Below are positions 7,212-15,344 of a stretch of 43,138 bases of DNA, one piece after another; positions within the stretch are counted from its first letter, which is position 1; each line of letters starts with the position of its first letter. The notes below the pieces were generated by a model. It did no database searches and was not told the DNA's origin. It saw only the letters and a program-made list of their open reading frames with translations. The stretch is taken from assembly GCA_002699025.1 (NCBI GenBank), contig PABA01000068.1, positions 1-43,138 of the forward strand, given 5' to 3'. Position numbers and translations under genes: made by a program. This DNA is from Sandaracinus sp. Lineage in GTDB: Bacteria > Myxococcota_A > Polyangia > Polyangiales > Houyiibacteriaceae.

Positions 7212-8005
7212 AGTCCGGTCGCCGGCCGCGGCCCTCGCTCGCACGGGCCCTCGCCGAGAGCCTGGCCGAGCCGATCCCCAACAAGACGCTCAAGCGCGCG
7301 ATCGGCGACGGCGACTCGGACTACGAGCGCTACCTGCGCACGGCCGAGCTCCTCGCCTTGCAGACCCCGAAGGATCAGCTCGTCCACCGCGACGAGCACC
7401 TCTTCCAGATCGTGCACCAGAGCCAGGAGCTCTGGCTCTCGCTCGTCGCCCACGAGGCCGTGGGGGTGGTCGAGGCGATCGAGGAGGGGGAGCTCGTCGC
7501 GGCCCTCGACCGCGCGGCCCGCATGGCCCGCGTCTTCGACGTCCTCGAGCGCGACATCCGCGTCCTCGACACGCTCTCGCCGGCGGCGTTCATGGTCATC
7601 CGCAAGAGCCTCGGCCAGGGGAGCGGCCTCGAGTCGCCCGGCTACAACGCGCTCCAGCTCGCGGCGCCGGTCGTCGCCCAGGCCCTCGAGGAGGCGCTCG
7701 GGCCGCTCGTGGAGGTCTACCGGAAGGACGCGCCGACGGTGGCCTACCGGCTCTGCGAGCAGCTCGTCGACGTGGACGCCGGCTACCAGCGCTGGCTCAT
7801 GGCGCACTTCCTCCTGGTGCGGCGGACCCTCGGCGTGCACCGCACGGTCTCGGCCCTCGACGGCTTCCCGACGACGGCGCTCCCCAAGCGCATGGTGCGG
7901 GCGCTCTTCCCGGAGCTCTGGGACGTCCGCGTGAAGCTCACGCAGGGCTGGTCGGCCGAGGGAGGCTTCGAGCCGGGAGCCGATCGGTCCGCGGAGTCGT
8001 CGTGA
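7208..8005 (+). CDS. Tryptophan 2,3-dioxygenase family hemoprotein with altered substrate motifs
   Basis: This 265-residue protein aligns with tryptophan 2,3-dioxygenase, which opens the indole ring of tryptophan to N-formylkynurenine. The N-terminal signature DEHLFQIVHQSQELW carries active-site H70. WLMAHFLLVRRTLG supplies the probable heme ligand H200. The C-terminal FPELWDVR also matches. Two substrate-contact motifs differ, however: the usual SGFQS..YR appears as SGLESPGYN, losing the carboxylate-binding Arg, and the GTGGS loop is replaced by HRTVSALDG. So the fold and heme site are seen, but L-tryptophan as substrate is uncertain. GTG start at 7208 overlaps the response-regulator stop (GTGA). 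Confidence 0.85.
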   Translation: MKSGRRPRPSLARALAESLAEPIPNKTLKRAIGDGDSDYERYLRTAELLALQTPKDQLVHRDEHLFQIVHQSQELWLSLVAHEAVGVVEAIEEGELVAALDRAARMARVFDVLERDIRVLDTLSPAAFMVIRKSLGQGSGLESPGYNALQLAAPVVAQALEEALGPLVEVYRKDAPTVAYRLCEQLVDVDAGYQRWLMAHFLLVRRTLGVHRTVSALDGFPTTALPKRMVRALFPELWDVRVKLTQGWSAEGGFEPGADRSAESS

Positions 8006-9141
8006 GCGGCTTCCGGCGGGAGGCCTTCCCGATGCTCGCGGGCTGCACCTATCTGAACAGCTGCTCGACGGGCGCCTTCCCGGTCGGCATGCGGGCGGCG
8101 CTGGACGCGCACTGGGCGACGCTCTCCGAGTGGCGCGACGAGGTCTGGGCGAGCTGGTGGCCGGCCTGGCTCGCGTTCGCGGACGAGCTCGCCGCCTTCC
8201 TCGGGGCGCCGTCGGGGAGCGTGGTCACGGGGCCGAACGCGAGCGCGCTGGTGGCGCGGCTCTCGACCGCCGTCGACTTCGCGCCGGGCAAGGACGAGGT
8301 CGTGCTCACGGAGCTGGCCTTCCCCTCGGCGCCCTTCCTCTGGCGGGCGCACGGGCGGCGCGGCGCGAAGCTCGTCCGCGTGCCGGCGGAGCGAGGGGCG
8401 GTCGAGCCGGCGCGCCTCCTCGAGGCGATCGGGCCGCGCACGCGCCTCGTCCAGGTGTCGCATGGCGCGTTCCGGAGCGGCGCCGTCCTCCCCCTCGAGG
8501 CGCTCGTGACGCGCTGCCGCGAGGTCGACGCGCTCCTCGTCGTCGACGCCTACCAGACCCTCGGCACCATGCCGATGGACGTGACGGAGCTCGGCGTGGA
8601 CGTGGTCCTCGGCGGCGCGCACAAGTGGCTCTGCGGCGCCCTCGACCTCGGCTTCATGTACGTCCGGCCCGAGGTCGCCGAGGCCCTCGAGCCGACGGCG
8701 ACGGGCTGGGTCGCCGGCGACGAGCCGCTCCGCTTCGAGGAGAGCGCGGGCTTCGCGGCGGGCGCCCGGCGCTTCGCCGCGGGCACGCCGGCGGTCCTCC
8801 CCTGCCTGAGCTCCAAGCCGGGCCTCGCCATCGTCCGCGAGGTCGGCGTCGCGCGCATCCGCGCCCAATCCCTGCGCCAGACCGGGCGCCTGCGCGCGGC
8901 GGCGGAGGCGCTCGGCGCGGAGGTCTTCACGCCGGCCGCGCCCGAGGCGCGCGGGGGCGTCGTGAGCTTCTCCTTCGGCGAGGCGGAGGACGCGGCGATC
9001 TTCGACGCGCTCCGCGCCCGCGGCTTCGTCTTCAGCGTGCGCCGCGGGCTCCGCGTCGCGCCCCACTTCTACAACACGGACGACGAGATCGAGGCCTTCA
9101 CGGACGCCCTCGAGGAGGTCGTCCGGGAGCAACGCGCATGA
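8002..9141 (+). CDS. Kynureninase-like PLP-dependent enzyme (aminotransferase class V fold)
   Basis: The 379-residue product is a fold-type I PLP enzyme. The cofactor lysine is K208 in GGAHKWLCGALDLG and the pyridine-nitrogen Asp is D182 in VVDAYQTLG. The C-terminal half (ESAGFAAGARRFAAGTP, then EVGVARIRAQS) resembles kynureninase more than cysteine desulfurase. Kynureninase cleaves kynurenine to anthranilate and alanine. The start is a GTG overlapping the dioxygenase stop by 4 nt. No formamidase or kynurenine monooxygenase is nearby, so the substrate could come from elsewhere or be atypical. Other class V activities cannot be excluded from sequence alone. Confidence 0.75.
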   Translation: MSGFRREAFPMLAGCTYLNSCSTGAFPVGMRAALDAHWATLSEWRDEVWASWWPAWLAFADELAAFLGAPSGSVVTGPNASALVARLSTAVDFAPGKDEVVLTELAFPSAPFLWRAHGRRGAKLVRVPAERGAVEPARLLEAIGPRTRLVQVSHGAFRSGAVLPLEALVTRCREVDALLVVDAYQTLGTMPMDVTELGVDVVLGGAHKWLCGALDLGFMYVRPEVAEALEPTATGWVAGDEPLRFEESAGFAAGARRFAAGTPAVLPCLSSKPGLAIVREVGVARIRAQSLRQTGRLRAAAEALGAEVFTPAAPEARGGVVSFSFGEAEDAAIFDALRARGFVFSVRRGLRVAPHFYNTDDEIEAFTDALEEVVREQRA

Positions 9142-10157
9142 GCCAGGGTCCCCACGGCGCCCGCGCCCTCTTCTCGCTCCTCTTCCACGGCGACAAGGCC
9201 ATCGAGCTCGTCGAGGCGGCCTGGGCGACGGGCGTGCTGGCGGAGCTCGACGCCGGGCCGGTGAGCGTGGGCGAAGTCGCCGAGCGCGCCGGGCTGGTGC
9301 CGGGGCGGCTCTTCAAGCTGCTCGAGGGGCTCGAGGCGCTCGGCGTCGTGGAGCGGGTGCACGAGGCGGCGCGCTTCGAGGAGAGCCGCTACGTGAGCCG
9401 GGAGCCGCTCGCGGAGGCCGCCGCGCAGACGGTCGGGCCGGAGTCGATCGAGCGCGATCGGCTGAAGCAGCCCTGGCAGCACCTGCGCGGGCGCCTGGCC
9501 GAGGTGCTCCGCGGCGCCGAGGGGATCCCGCCGGACGAGTTCGCCTGGCCGCCGCAGACCGACGAGCAGGTGCGCGAGTTCGAGTCCGCGATGGCCACGG
9601 GCGTGCCCCCGCTGGCCGAGAGCCTCCTCGCCCAGCCGGCGCTCTTCGAGGGCGTCGGGCGGCTCCTCGACGTCGGCGGCGGGGATGGCACGCTCGCGGC
9701 GCGGCTCGCCGAGGCGCACCCCGCGCTGGAGGTCGACGTCTACAACCTCCCGGCGGCGCGGGAGCTGATCGAGGGGCGCGTCGCGGCGAGCCCGGCGGCG
9801 GGGCGCCTCGGCGTGGTCTGCGGGGACTTCCTCGAGGAGCCGCTGCCGGAGGGCTACGACGCGATCTCCTTCGTGCGGGTGCTGCACGACTGGCCCAACG
9901 ACGTGACCTGGTCGCTCCTCGAGAAGGCGCGGCGGGCGCTCGCGCCGGGGGGGCGCCTCTGGATCGTCGAGGAGCTGCGCACGCCCGATCGGCTCGCCGT
10001 GCAGCTCTTCTGGACGTACTTCCTCGTCGGCGTCGACGGCTGCTTCTCGCGGCTGCGGGCGGCGGAGGACTACCTCGGCTGGCTCGCGGAGCTCGGCTTC
10101 GACGAGGCGCGGGTGCTGCGCGGCGGGCCCTTCGAGGTGGTCGCCGCGCGCCGCTGA
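9138..10157 (+). CDS. SAM-dependent O-methyltransferase (hydroxyindole/acetylserotonin OMT family)
   Basis: This 339-residue methyltransferase has an N-terminal winged-helix dimerisation region (residues 10-95) and a class I SAM domain. Motif I is LLDVGGGDG at 176-184. GDFLEEPLPEGYDAISFVRVLHDW follows, with H250 in the HDW position used as base by this family, and then LAPGGRLWIVEE. Relatives methylate phenolic or hydroxy-aromatic small molecules in secondary metabolism. It overlaps the kynureninase-like gene by 4 nt (ATGA) and ends the operon. A hydroxyanthranilate- or quinoline-type acceptor is a reasonable guess but is inferred only from context. Confidence 0.85.
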   Translation: MSQGPHGARALFSLLFHGDKAIELVEAAWATGVLAELDAGPVSVGEVAERAGLVPGRLFKLLEGLEALGVVERVHEAARFEESRYVSREPLAEAAAQTVGPESIERDRLKQPWQHLRGRLAEVLRGAEGIPPDEFAWPPQTDEQVREFESAMATGVPPLAESLLAQPALFEGVGRLLDVGGGDGTLAARLAEAHPALEVDVYNLPAARELIEGRVAASPAAGRLGVVCGDFLEEPLPEGYDAISFVRVLHDWPNDVTWSLLEKARRALAPGGRLWIVEELRTPDRLAVQLFWTYFLVGVDGCFSRLRAAEDYLGWLAELGFDEARVLRGGPFEVVAARR

Positions 10158-10266
10158 ACTCGGCGCGCTCGGAGGCGTCGGCTGGCGGCGCGCTCCTCGT
10201 CTTCGCTCGCGGGAAAGGGAGAGCGCGGCGCGCGCAGCGAGGAAAGCGGGGGAGGGCGCAGCGGGC

Positions 10267-10722
10267 TCAGGCCAGCCAGCCGCGGAGGCGGCGCCAGGCG
10301 GCCGCGGCGAGGGGCACGGACTCGGCGAGGGACTCGAGGAGATCCCAGTAGTCCCGGTGGTCGACGATGAGCCCGTCGCGGAGGCGCAGGTGGGAGACGC
10401 CCTCGATGGCGACCGAGGCCGGCGCGCGCCCGGGCCGGAAGCGCATGGTCCAGCGGAGGAAGATCGTGTCGCCGCCGCGCGCGCCGTCCTCGACCTCGAC
10501 GCGGAGCCCACGCGCGAGGCGCACGAAGCCGATCATCGCCTTCCGGAAGGCGGGGAGGCCGTGGGTCTCCTGGAGCGGATCGCGGAAGCGCACGTCCGGG
10601 TGGTAGAGGCGGAGGAGCTCCTCGAGGGCGGCGCGCGGGTCGCCCTGGTCGAAGGCCTCGAAGGCTTCGCGGACGCGGCCGAGCGTGACGGGCGGCGGGC
10701 TCTCGGGGGCGGTCGTCGGCAT
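10267..10722 (-). CDS. NTF2/SnoaL-like protein
   Basis: The 151-residue product shows the NTF2-like cone-fold pattern: an N-terminal helix with FEAFDQGDPRAALEELLRLYHPDVRFRDP, a central DTIFLRWTMRF strand, and C-terminal GVSHLRLRDGLIVDHRDYWD. Members include isomerases, cyclases and non-catalytic ligand-binding proteins. The ATG at 10722 leaves the conserved core intact; upstream extension reads through repetitive DNA and is rejected. The gene converges on the methyltransferase operon with 109 bp between stops, so it is probably transcribed independently. Confidence 0.8.
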   Translation of the reverse strand: MPTTAPESPPPVTLGRVREAFEAFDQGDPRAALEELLRLYHPDVRFRDPLQETHGLPAFRKAMIGFVRLARGLRVEVEDGARGGDTIFLRWTMRFRPGRAPASVAIEGVSHLRLRDGLIVDHRDYWDLLESLAESVPLAAAAWRRLRGWLA

Positions 10723-11006
10723 GGGCGCACGATGGCGCATCGCTCGATGCGCGTCACCCGGTCCCGCCGCGAAGCGGCATCCGAGGGCGCGGCTCGCCCC
10801 CGAGGTCGCGTCGCCCCCGACGACCTGCGCGCCATGCCGCCGTGAAGCGGAGCCGTGCAGCCGCGCCCCGACGCGGAGCCGGGCCGCCGTGCAGCGGAGC
10901 CGTGAAGCGGAGCCGCGAAGCCGTGACCGGACGCGGGGCCGTGCTGCCCCCTCGTTCTTCGCCGAGCCGACTCGGATGGATTTGACCTCGGCCGGGTCGG
11001 GTGGGC
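10723..11006. other. Divergent intergenic region with short GC-rich repeats
   Basis: Between 10840 and 10950 the unit GCGGAGCCGTGAAGCGGAGC and variants recur irregularly. A TTGACC (10982-10987) then CACGCT (11007-11012) precede the ATG at 11018 by 5 nt and could be its promoter, with a 19-bp spacer. No gene is visible here. Confidence 0.4.
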
Positions 11007-11017
11007 ACGCTCGCCCC

Positions 11018-11788
11018 ATGCCCGTCGCGGGCGGCGTCCTCAGTGTGCTGGGCCTCTTCTTCGGTTTCATGGCCGGACGGGTGGTGGCCGGGGCCGGCCG
11101 TCGTCGTCGCCGCGCGGAGCTCTTCGCCACGCTCACCCTCTCCCCCCTCGGCGAGCGCGAGGGGGAGTGCGTCGCCATGACGGGGCGCGCGATCCCCGTG
11201 GGCGACGAGCCGCTCCGGGATCCGATCCGCGACGAGGTCTGCCTCTGGTACGACGTCCGGGTCTCGGAGCAGGTGAGCCGGGACGGCGAGGTCCGCTGGC
11301 GCCGCGCCGCGCCCTTGGATCGGGAGGGCCATCCCGCGCTCCTCGTCGACGGCGGGCGGGCGGTCCGGGTCGAGCTCGGGCGACACGAGCTGACCGGCGA
11401 GCTCGCCGAGGAGAGCTGGGTGGGTCGGAGCGAGGAGCTCCCCGAGCGCGTGCGGCGCTACCTCGACGGCCGGGGCGTTCGCCACGAGCGCCTCGGGCCC
11501 GATCCGCGCCTCTCGATCGCGCTCCGGCGCGCGCTCCCGGAGCAGCGGCTCACGGTGGTCGGTCGCGCGCGCCGCTTCGCGGCCGGGGCGGGCTTCCGCG
11601 AGGGGCCGGCGCCCACGCTGCGCTTCGACGCGGAGGGGATCGAGGCCATCGCCGCGGCTCCGCTCGAGGCCATCCAGAGCCAGGCCCGGGGTCAGCACGT
11701 CGGCGGGAACGTCCAGGCGCTGATCCTCGGCGTGCTCTCGCTCCTCCTGCTCGCGTCCGGCGCCGCGCTCCTCGTCGCGTCCGCCTGA
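11018..11788 (+). CDS. GIDE-domain membrane protein without RING finger
   Basis: This 256-residue protein has an N-terminal membrane helix (GGVLSVLGLFFGFMAGRVVA) and a C-terminal one (ALILGVLSLLLLASGAALLVA). Between them, the segment DPIRDEVCLWYDVRVSEQV resembles the GIDE/BAM domain known from the mitochondrial E3 ligase MUL1, where P-x-C-W-Y is typical. EQRLTVVGRAR near the end is also characteristic. The RING domain of the eukaryotic protein is absent, as in other bacterial members. Role unknown; a membrane-associated binding module is likely. It has its own promoter region and converges on the kinase-TPR gene. Confidence 0.65.
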   Translation: MPVAGGVLSVLGLFFGFMAGRVVAGAGRRRRRAELFATLTLSPLGEREGECVAMTGRAIPVGDEPLRDPIRDEVCLWYDVRVSEQVSRDGEVRWRRAAPLDREGHPALLVDGGRAVRVELGRHELTGELAEESWVGRSEELPERVRRYLDGRGVRHERLGPDPRLSIALRRALPEQRLTVVGRARRFAAGAGFREGPAPTLRFDAEGIEAIAAAPLEAIQSQARGQHVGGNVQALILGVLSLLLLASGAALLVASA

Positions 11789-11927
11789 AGGTCGGCCCGG
11801 GAGCGGGGCCGCGAGCGCTTCGGCGAGCCCTCGCGGGAGAACGAACCGCTCCGCGAGCGCCCACCGCGACGACGCCCGCGCCGGACCCGCGACCCTCGCC
11901 CGGCCCGAGCCGCTCAGCTCGAGCCGC

Positions 11928-14246
11928 TCAGCTCGACCAGGTCGCCGTCCGCGCCACGTCGAGGTCGATCACGCTCCGCGCCCGCACCCGCACCTGCCGG
12001 ATGGCGTCGCGGAAGAGCGGGTGCTCGCGGAGCTCCGCGAAGGTGGGGCAGCGGAGGAGCCAATCGAGGTCGGCCAGCCCGCCCTCGACGAGCTTCTCCA
12101 GGTGCGCGAGGGCGCGCTCCGGCGCGTCCCGGTGGGTGTGGAGCTCGACGAGGATCTGCCGGACGAAGGCCGCGAAGCGCGCGTTGTCCACCGTCTCGAG
12201 GAAGGCCTCCACCTGGGCGTCGACGGCCGCGGGCGCGTGCTCGCCCAGGGCGTAGTCGGCGAGCACCACGAGGTGTGCCAGCCCCGGCCCCAGCTGCCCC
12301 AGATCGGCCCGCGCCGCCTCGGCCCAGCGCGGCTCCCCGCTCCAGGCCGTCGCCCGCACCCGCGCCACCTGCAACGGCGAGCCCTCGGAGAGCTGCCGTA
12401 CGCCCTCGAGCTGCGCCGCGAAGCCCTCCGCGTCGCCGCGCCAGAAGTGGATGCGGGCGAGGTGCAGCTGGGCCATGCCCGCGATCGTCGGGTCGAGGGA
12501 CATGGCCGCGCGGAGCCGCGACTCGGCCTGCGCGACCTGGCCCGCCTCGAGCTGGAGCTGCCCGAGGTAGAGGTGCGCGAGGGCCAGCGTCGGGGCGAGC
12601 TCGACGGCGTGGGCGAGGGCCCGCGCGGCCTCTGGCAGGTCGATGCGCTGCAGCGCGAGGATGCCGCGCGCGAGGTGCGTGTCCGGATGCTCGGGGGCCC
12701 GCTCGAGGGCGCGCGCGACGGAGCGCTCGGCGGCCGGGCCGGCCTCGCCGTGGCTCTGGCGGAGGACGGAGGTGAACCAGCTCCGGGCGGAGGCCGCGGC
12801 GTGCAGCGCGTAGGCCGGCGTGAAGCCGGGAGCCAGGGCGATGCAGGTCTCGAGCTCGCCCAGCGGGCCGGCGACCTCGTCGTAGCCGTCGACGAGGAAG
12901 CTCCGCCGCGCCCGGAAATAGAGCTCGATGGCCTCCCGCGGCGCCTCGGCGTGGCGCACCGTCCCCAGCTCGAGCCGCAGCGCCTCGGCGATGCGCTGGC
13001 TCATCTCCTCCTGCAGCGCGAAGACGTCCTCCACGACGCCCTCGAAGCGCTCGGTCCAGCGCTGGGTCCCGTCCGCCGCCACCAGGCGCACGGTGATGCG
13101 CACGCGCGGGCCCCGCCGCTGCACCGTGCCGTGGACCACGTGCGCCACGTCGAGCGCCGCCGCCGTCTCCCGCGGCTCCGCCTGCGGTCCGCGCCCGATC
13201 GTCGCCGCGAAGGCCACCATGCGAAGCCCGCGCACGCGCCCGAGGACGTCGACGAGCTCCTCCGCGAGCGCCTCGCCGAGGTAGTCGGAGTCCGCGTCGC
13301 CGCGGTAGCCGAAGGGGAGGACCGCGAGGCTCTGCTCGTCGAGCTTCGGCGGCGGCGGGAGCTCGCAGCCTCCGCCCCGGAGCGCGTCCTGGAGCGCGGC
13401 CACGTCCTCGAAGCGATCGGCCGGCGCCCGGGCCATGCAGCGCAAGACGGCCCCGGCCGTGCCGTCGGAGACGGGCGCGAGAGAGCGCGGGTCCGGCGGC
13501 TCGTTCGAGAGGCGCGCGAGCGCGATGGCGACCGGGGAGTCGCCCTGGAAGGGGCTCCGCCCGGTGAGCATCTCGAAGAGCATCACGCCGAAGGCGTAGA
13601 GGTCGGCCCGGTGGTCGACGGGCTCGCCGCGGACCTGCTCGGGCGCCATGTAGAGCGGCGTGCCGACGAGCTGCGCCTGGTGCGTGAGCGTCGGCCCGTG
13701 CAGGGCGCGCGCGATGCCGAAGTCGCTCAGGACGACGCGCCCGTCCTCGGTCACCATCACGTTCGCGGGCTTCAGATCTCGATGCACGACCTCGGCGTCG
13801 TGGGCCGCCCCGAGCCCCTCGAGGATCGCCTCGGCGATGGGCAGCGCCTCCTCCTCGGGCAGCCGCCCCCGCGCCTCGAGGACCGCCTCGAGCGTCTGCC
13901 CCTCGAGCAGCTCCATGGTCAAGAAGGGGCGCCCCTCGTGGACGCCGACGTCGAAGGTGCGCGCGACGTGCCGGTGGGTGACCCGGCGGGAGAGCTTCAC
14001 CTCGGCGAGGAAGCGTTCGACGGCATGCTCGCCCGAGGCGTGGCGGAGCCGCTTGAGGGCGACGGGCTCGTCGAGGTCGCGGTCGTGCACGCGGTACACC
14101 TCGCCCATGGCGCCCTGGCCGAGGAGCTCGAGGACCTCGTAGCGCTCGGCGAGCACGGCGCCCGGGGGCAGGATGGGACCGCGCGCCTCGAGCTCGTCCA
14201 GCGCGTCGGCCGAGAGGGTCGCGTCGAAGGCGTCGTCCGCCGGCAC
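11928..14246 (-). CDS. Ser/Thr protein kinase with TolB-like and TPR regions
   Basis: This 772-residue cytoplasmic protein begins with a complete Hanks-type kinase domain (about residues 36-300): GQGAMGEV loop, K65 in VALK, D157 in HRDLKPAN, D175 in DFG, and GTPLYMAPE. A TolB-N/FlgO-like segment follows (SLAVLPFGYRGDADSDYLGEALAEEL, about 330-460). Tetratricopeptide-type helices then run to the C-terminus. This architecture is common in myxobacteria, where the TPR part serves as a protein-binding or sensing module. GTG start at 14246 is supported by a -10 element 6 nt upstream. No membrane helix is present. Substrates are unknown. Confidence 0.92.
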   Translation of the reverse strand: MPADDAFDATLSADALDELEARGPILPPGAVLAERYEVLELLGQGAMGEVYRVHDRDLDEPVALKRLRHASGEHAVERFLAEVKLSRRVTHRHVARTFDVGVHEGRPFLTMELLEGQTLEAVLEARGRLPEEEALPIAEAILEGLGAAHDAEVVHRDLKPANVMVTEDGRVVLSDFGIARALHGPTLTHQAQLVGTPLYMAPEQVRGEPVDHRADLYAFGVMLFEMLTGRSPFQGDSPVAIALARLSNEPPDPRSLAPVSDGTAGAVLRCMARAPADRFEDVAALQDALRGGGCELPPPPKLDEQSLAVLPFGYRGDADSDYLGEALAEELVDVLGRVRGLRMVAFAATIGRGPQAEPRETAAALDVAHVVHGTVQRRGPRVRITVRLVAADGTQRWTERFEGVVEDVFALQEEMSQRIAEALRLELGTVRHAEAPREAIELYFRARRSFLVDGYDEVAGPLGELETCIALAPGFTPAYALHAAASARSWFTSVLRQSHGEAGPAAERSVARALERAPEHPDTHLARGILALQRIDLPEAARALAHAVELAPTLALAHLYLGQLQLEAGQVAQAESRLRAAMSLDPTIAGMAQLHLARIHFWRGDAEGFAAQLEGVRQLSEGSPLQVARVRATAWSGEPRWAEAARADLGQLGPGLAHLVVLADYALGEHAPAAVDAQVEAFLETVDNARFAAFVRQILVELHTHRDAPERALAHLEKLVEGGLADLDWLLRCPTFAELREHPLFRDAIRQVRVRARSVIDLDVARTATWSS

Positions 14247-14252
14247 GGGCCC

Positions 14253-14258
14253 AGCGTA
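14253..14258 (-). promoter_or_regulatory. -10 element TACGCT for the kinase-TPR gene
   Basis: On the minus strand, TACGCT ends 6 nt before the GTG start at 14246, which predicts a leaderless mRNA. The hexamer is identical to that before the response-regulator gene. Confidence 0.5.
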
Positions 14259-14472
14259 TCACCCTCGTGGGGCACCGCCGTCCGCGCGCGTCGGTCGCCG
14301 ATGTCGGTCGCGCGCGTCTCCAGTCCCGTCGGCGCGCCGCCGGCCAGCGCTCCACGCTCGCGGAGTGAACGCGGGCGTCGAGGAGGCGGAGCCGGGCGCG
14401 GAGGGGGCGTCGTCGGGGAAGGCCGGACGGCCCCGGCTGGTGGGGCCGGCGCCGGGGTCGCAAGCTGACGGC

Positions 14473-14925
14473 ATGGACCCCTTCGCGCCGATTCAACCCG
14501 CCTCGCCCGCGCCCGGCTCGGGGGCGCCGAGCGTGCCCTGCACGCGCTGCGGGGCGCCGGTGGACCCCGCGCGCGCGACCTACGGGGAGGGCGGGGGCCT
14601 GGTCTGTCCGCGCTGCGCCGCGGGCGAGACGATCGCCGCGGGCGAGGCGCGGGCGGGGGGCCAGATCCTGAGCGCGTGCGTCGGCAGCGTCGTCTTCGCC
14701 CTCTTCAGCCTCCTCTGCTTCAACCCGCTGCTCCTCTTCAGCCTGCTCGCGGTCGTCTCGGGGGCCTTCGGGCTGACGAGCCTGCTGCGCCAGCCGGAGT
14801 ACAAACGGAGCCTGGGCGAGTCGAAGTACGGCCTCGGCGTGGTGCTCGCCGTCCTCGGCATCCTCGGCGGCCTGGGTACGGCGGCGTTGCACCTGCTCGC
14901 TTTCGGGCTCCGCAGCGCCTTCTGA
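14473..14925 (+). CDS. Zinc-ribbon DUF4190-like membrane protein
   Basis: This 150-residue protein has a short Pro/Ala-rich head, then a two-knuckle zinc ribbon (CTRCGAP ... CPRCAAG). Two or three membrane helices follow (LSACVGSVVFALFSLLC, PLLLFSLLAVVSGAFG and GLGVVLAVLGILGGLGTAAL). The ribbon-plus-helices layout resembles small DUF4190-type membrane proteins of unknown function. CAAGCT at 14461-14466 lies 6 nt before the ATG and may be a weak -10 box. It is divergent from the kinase-TPR gene. Confidence 0.7.
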   Translation: MDPFAPIQPASPAPGSGAPSVPCTRCGAPVDPARATYGEGGGLVCPRCAAGETIAAGEARAGGQILSACVGSVVFALFSLLCFNPLLLFSLLAVVSGAFGLTSLLRQPEYKRSLGESKYGLGVVLAVLGILGGLGTAALHLLAFGLRSAF

Positions 14926-15344
14926 CGCGCCTGCCCGCTCGTCCGCGCGCCGCCCCCTCGTCTGCACGTCCCCAGCCCGGCACCCCGCCGCCCTCGTGCC
15001 CAACGCTCCGGGCCCGCGACCCCCGCTCGCCGACCCGCGCTCCGCCGCGTCGATCTGAGCGACCCGAGCGCGAGCCGGTTCCCCCGGTAGCGCCCACCAG
15101 CGCGCGGCCCCGGTAGCGCCCCCCACCCACGTGTCCCCCCGCGCGCCCCGACCGACGGGGGCGCTGGCGCTCGCCGTCGTCCGTGGGGGATCGCCCACGC
15201 CCCAGAAAGGGGGATCGATTCGGCGGCGCTCCTGTAACCTGGGGGAATCTCCCGCGACGTACTCCCCGCGACGATGGCACGAGACGTGAACGACTCGCAC
15301 CCGAGGGCGCACCTGGCCGTGCCCTCGGAGGAGCGGCCCTGATC
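14926..15344. other. Intergenic region with candidate promoter of the pseudokinase gene
   Basis: About 420 bp with no convincing gene. It holds two direct copies of CCCCGGTAGCGCCC near 15082 and 15108. TAACCT at 15235-15240 looks like a -10 box and is directly followed by GGGGGAATCTCCC (15241-15253), a nearly symmetric site placed at the expected transcription start. A GGAGGAG sequence precedes the ATG at 15345. Confidence 0.4.

Noticed and set aside
11914-15312. A 1132-codon open frame on the minus strand
   Set aside because: It is a shifted frame over the kinase-TPR gene; its translation is Arg/Ala/Gly-rich without domains, while the 772-residue frame has all kinase motifs.
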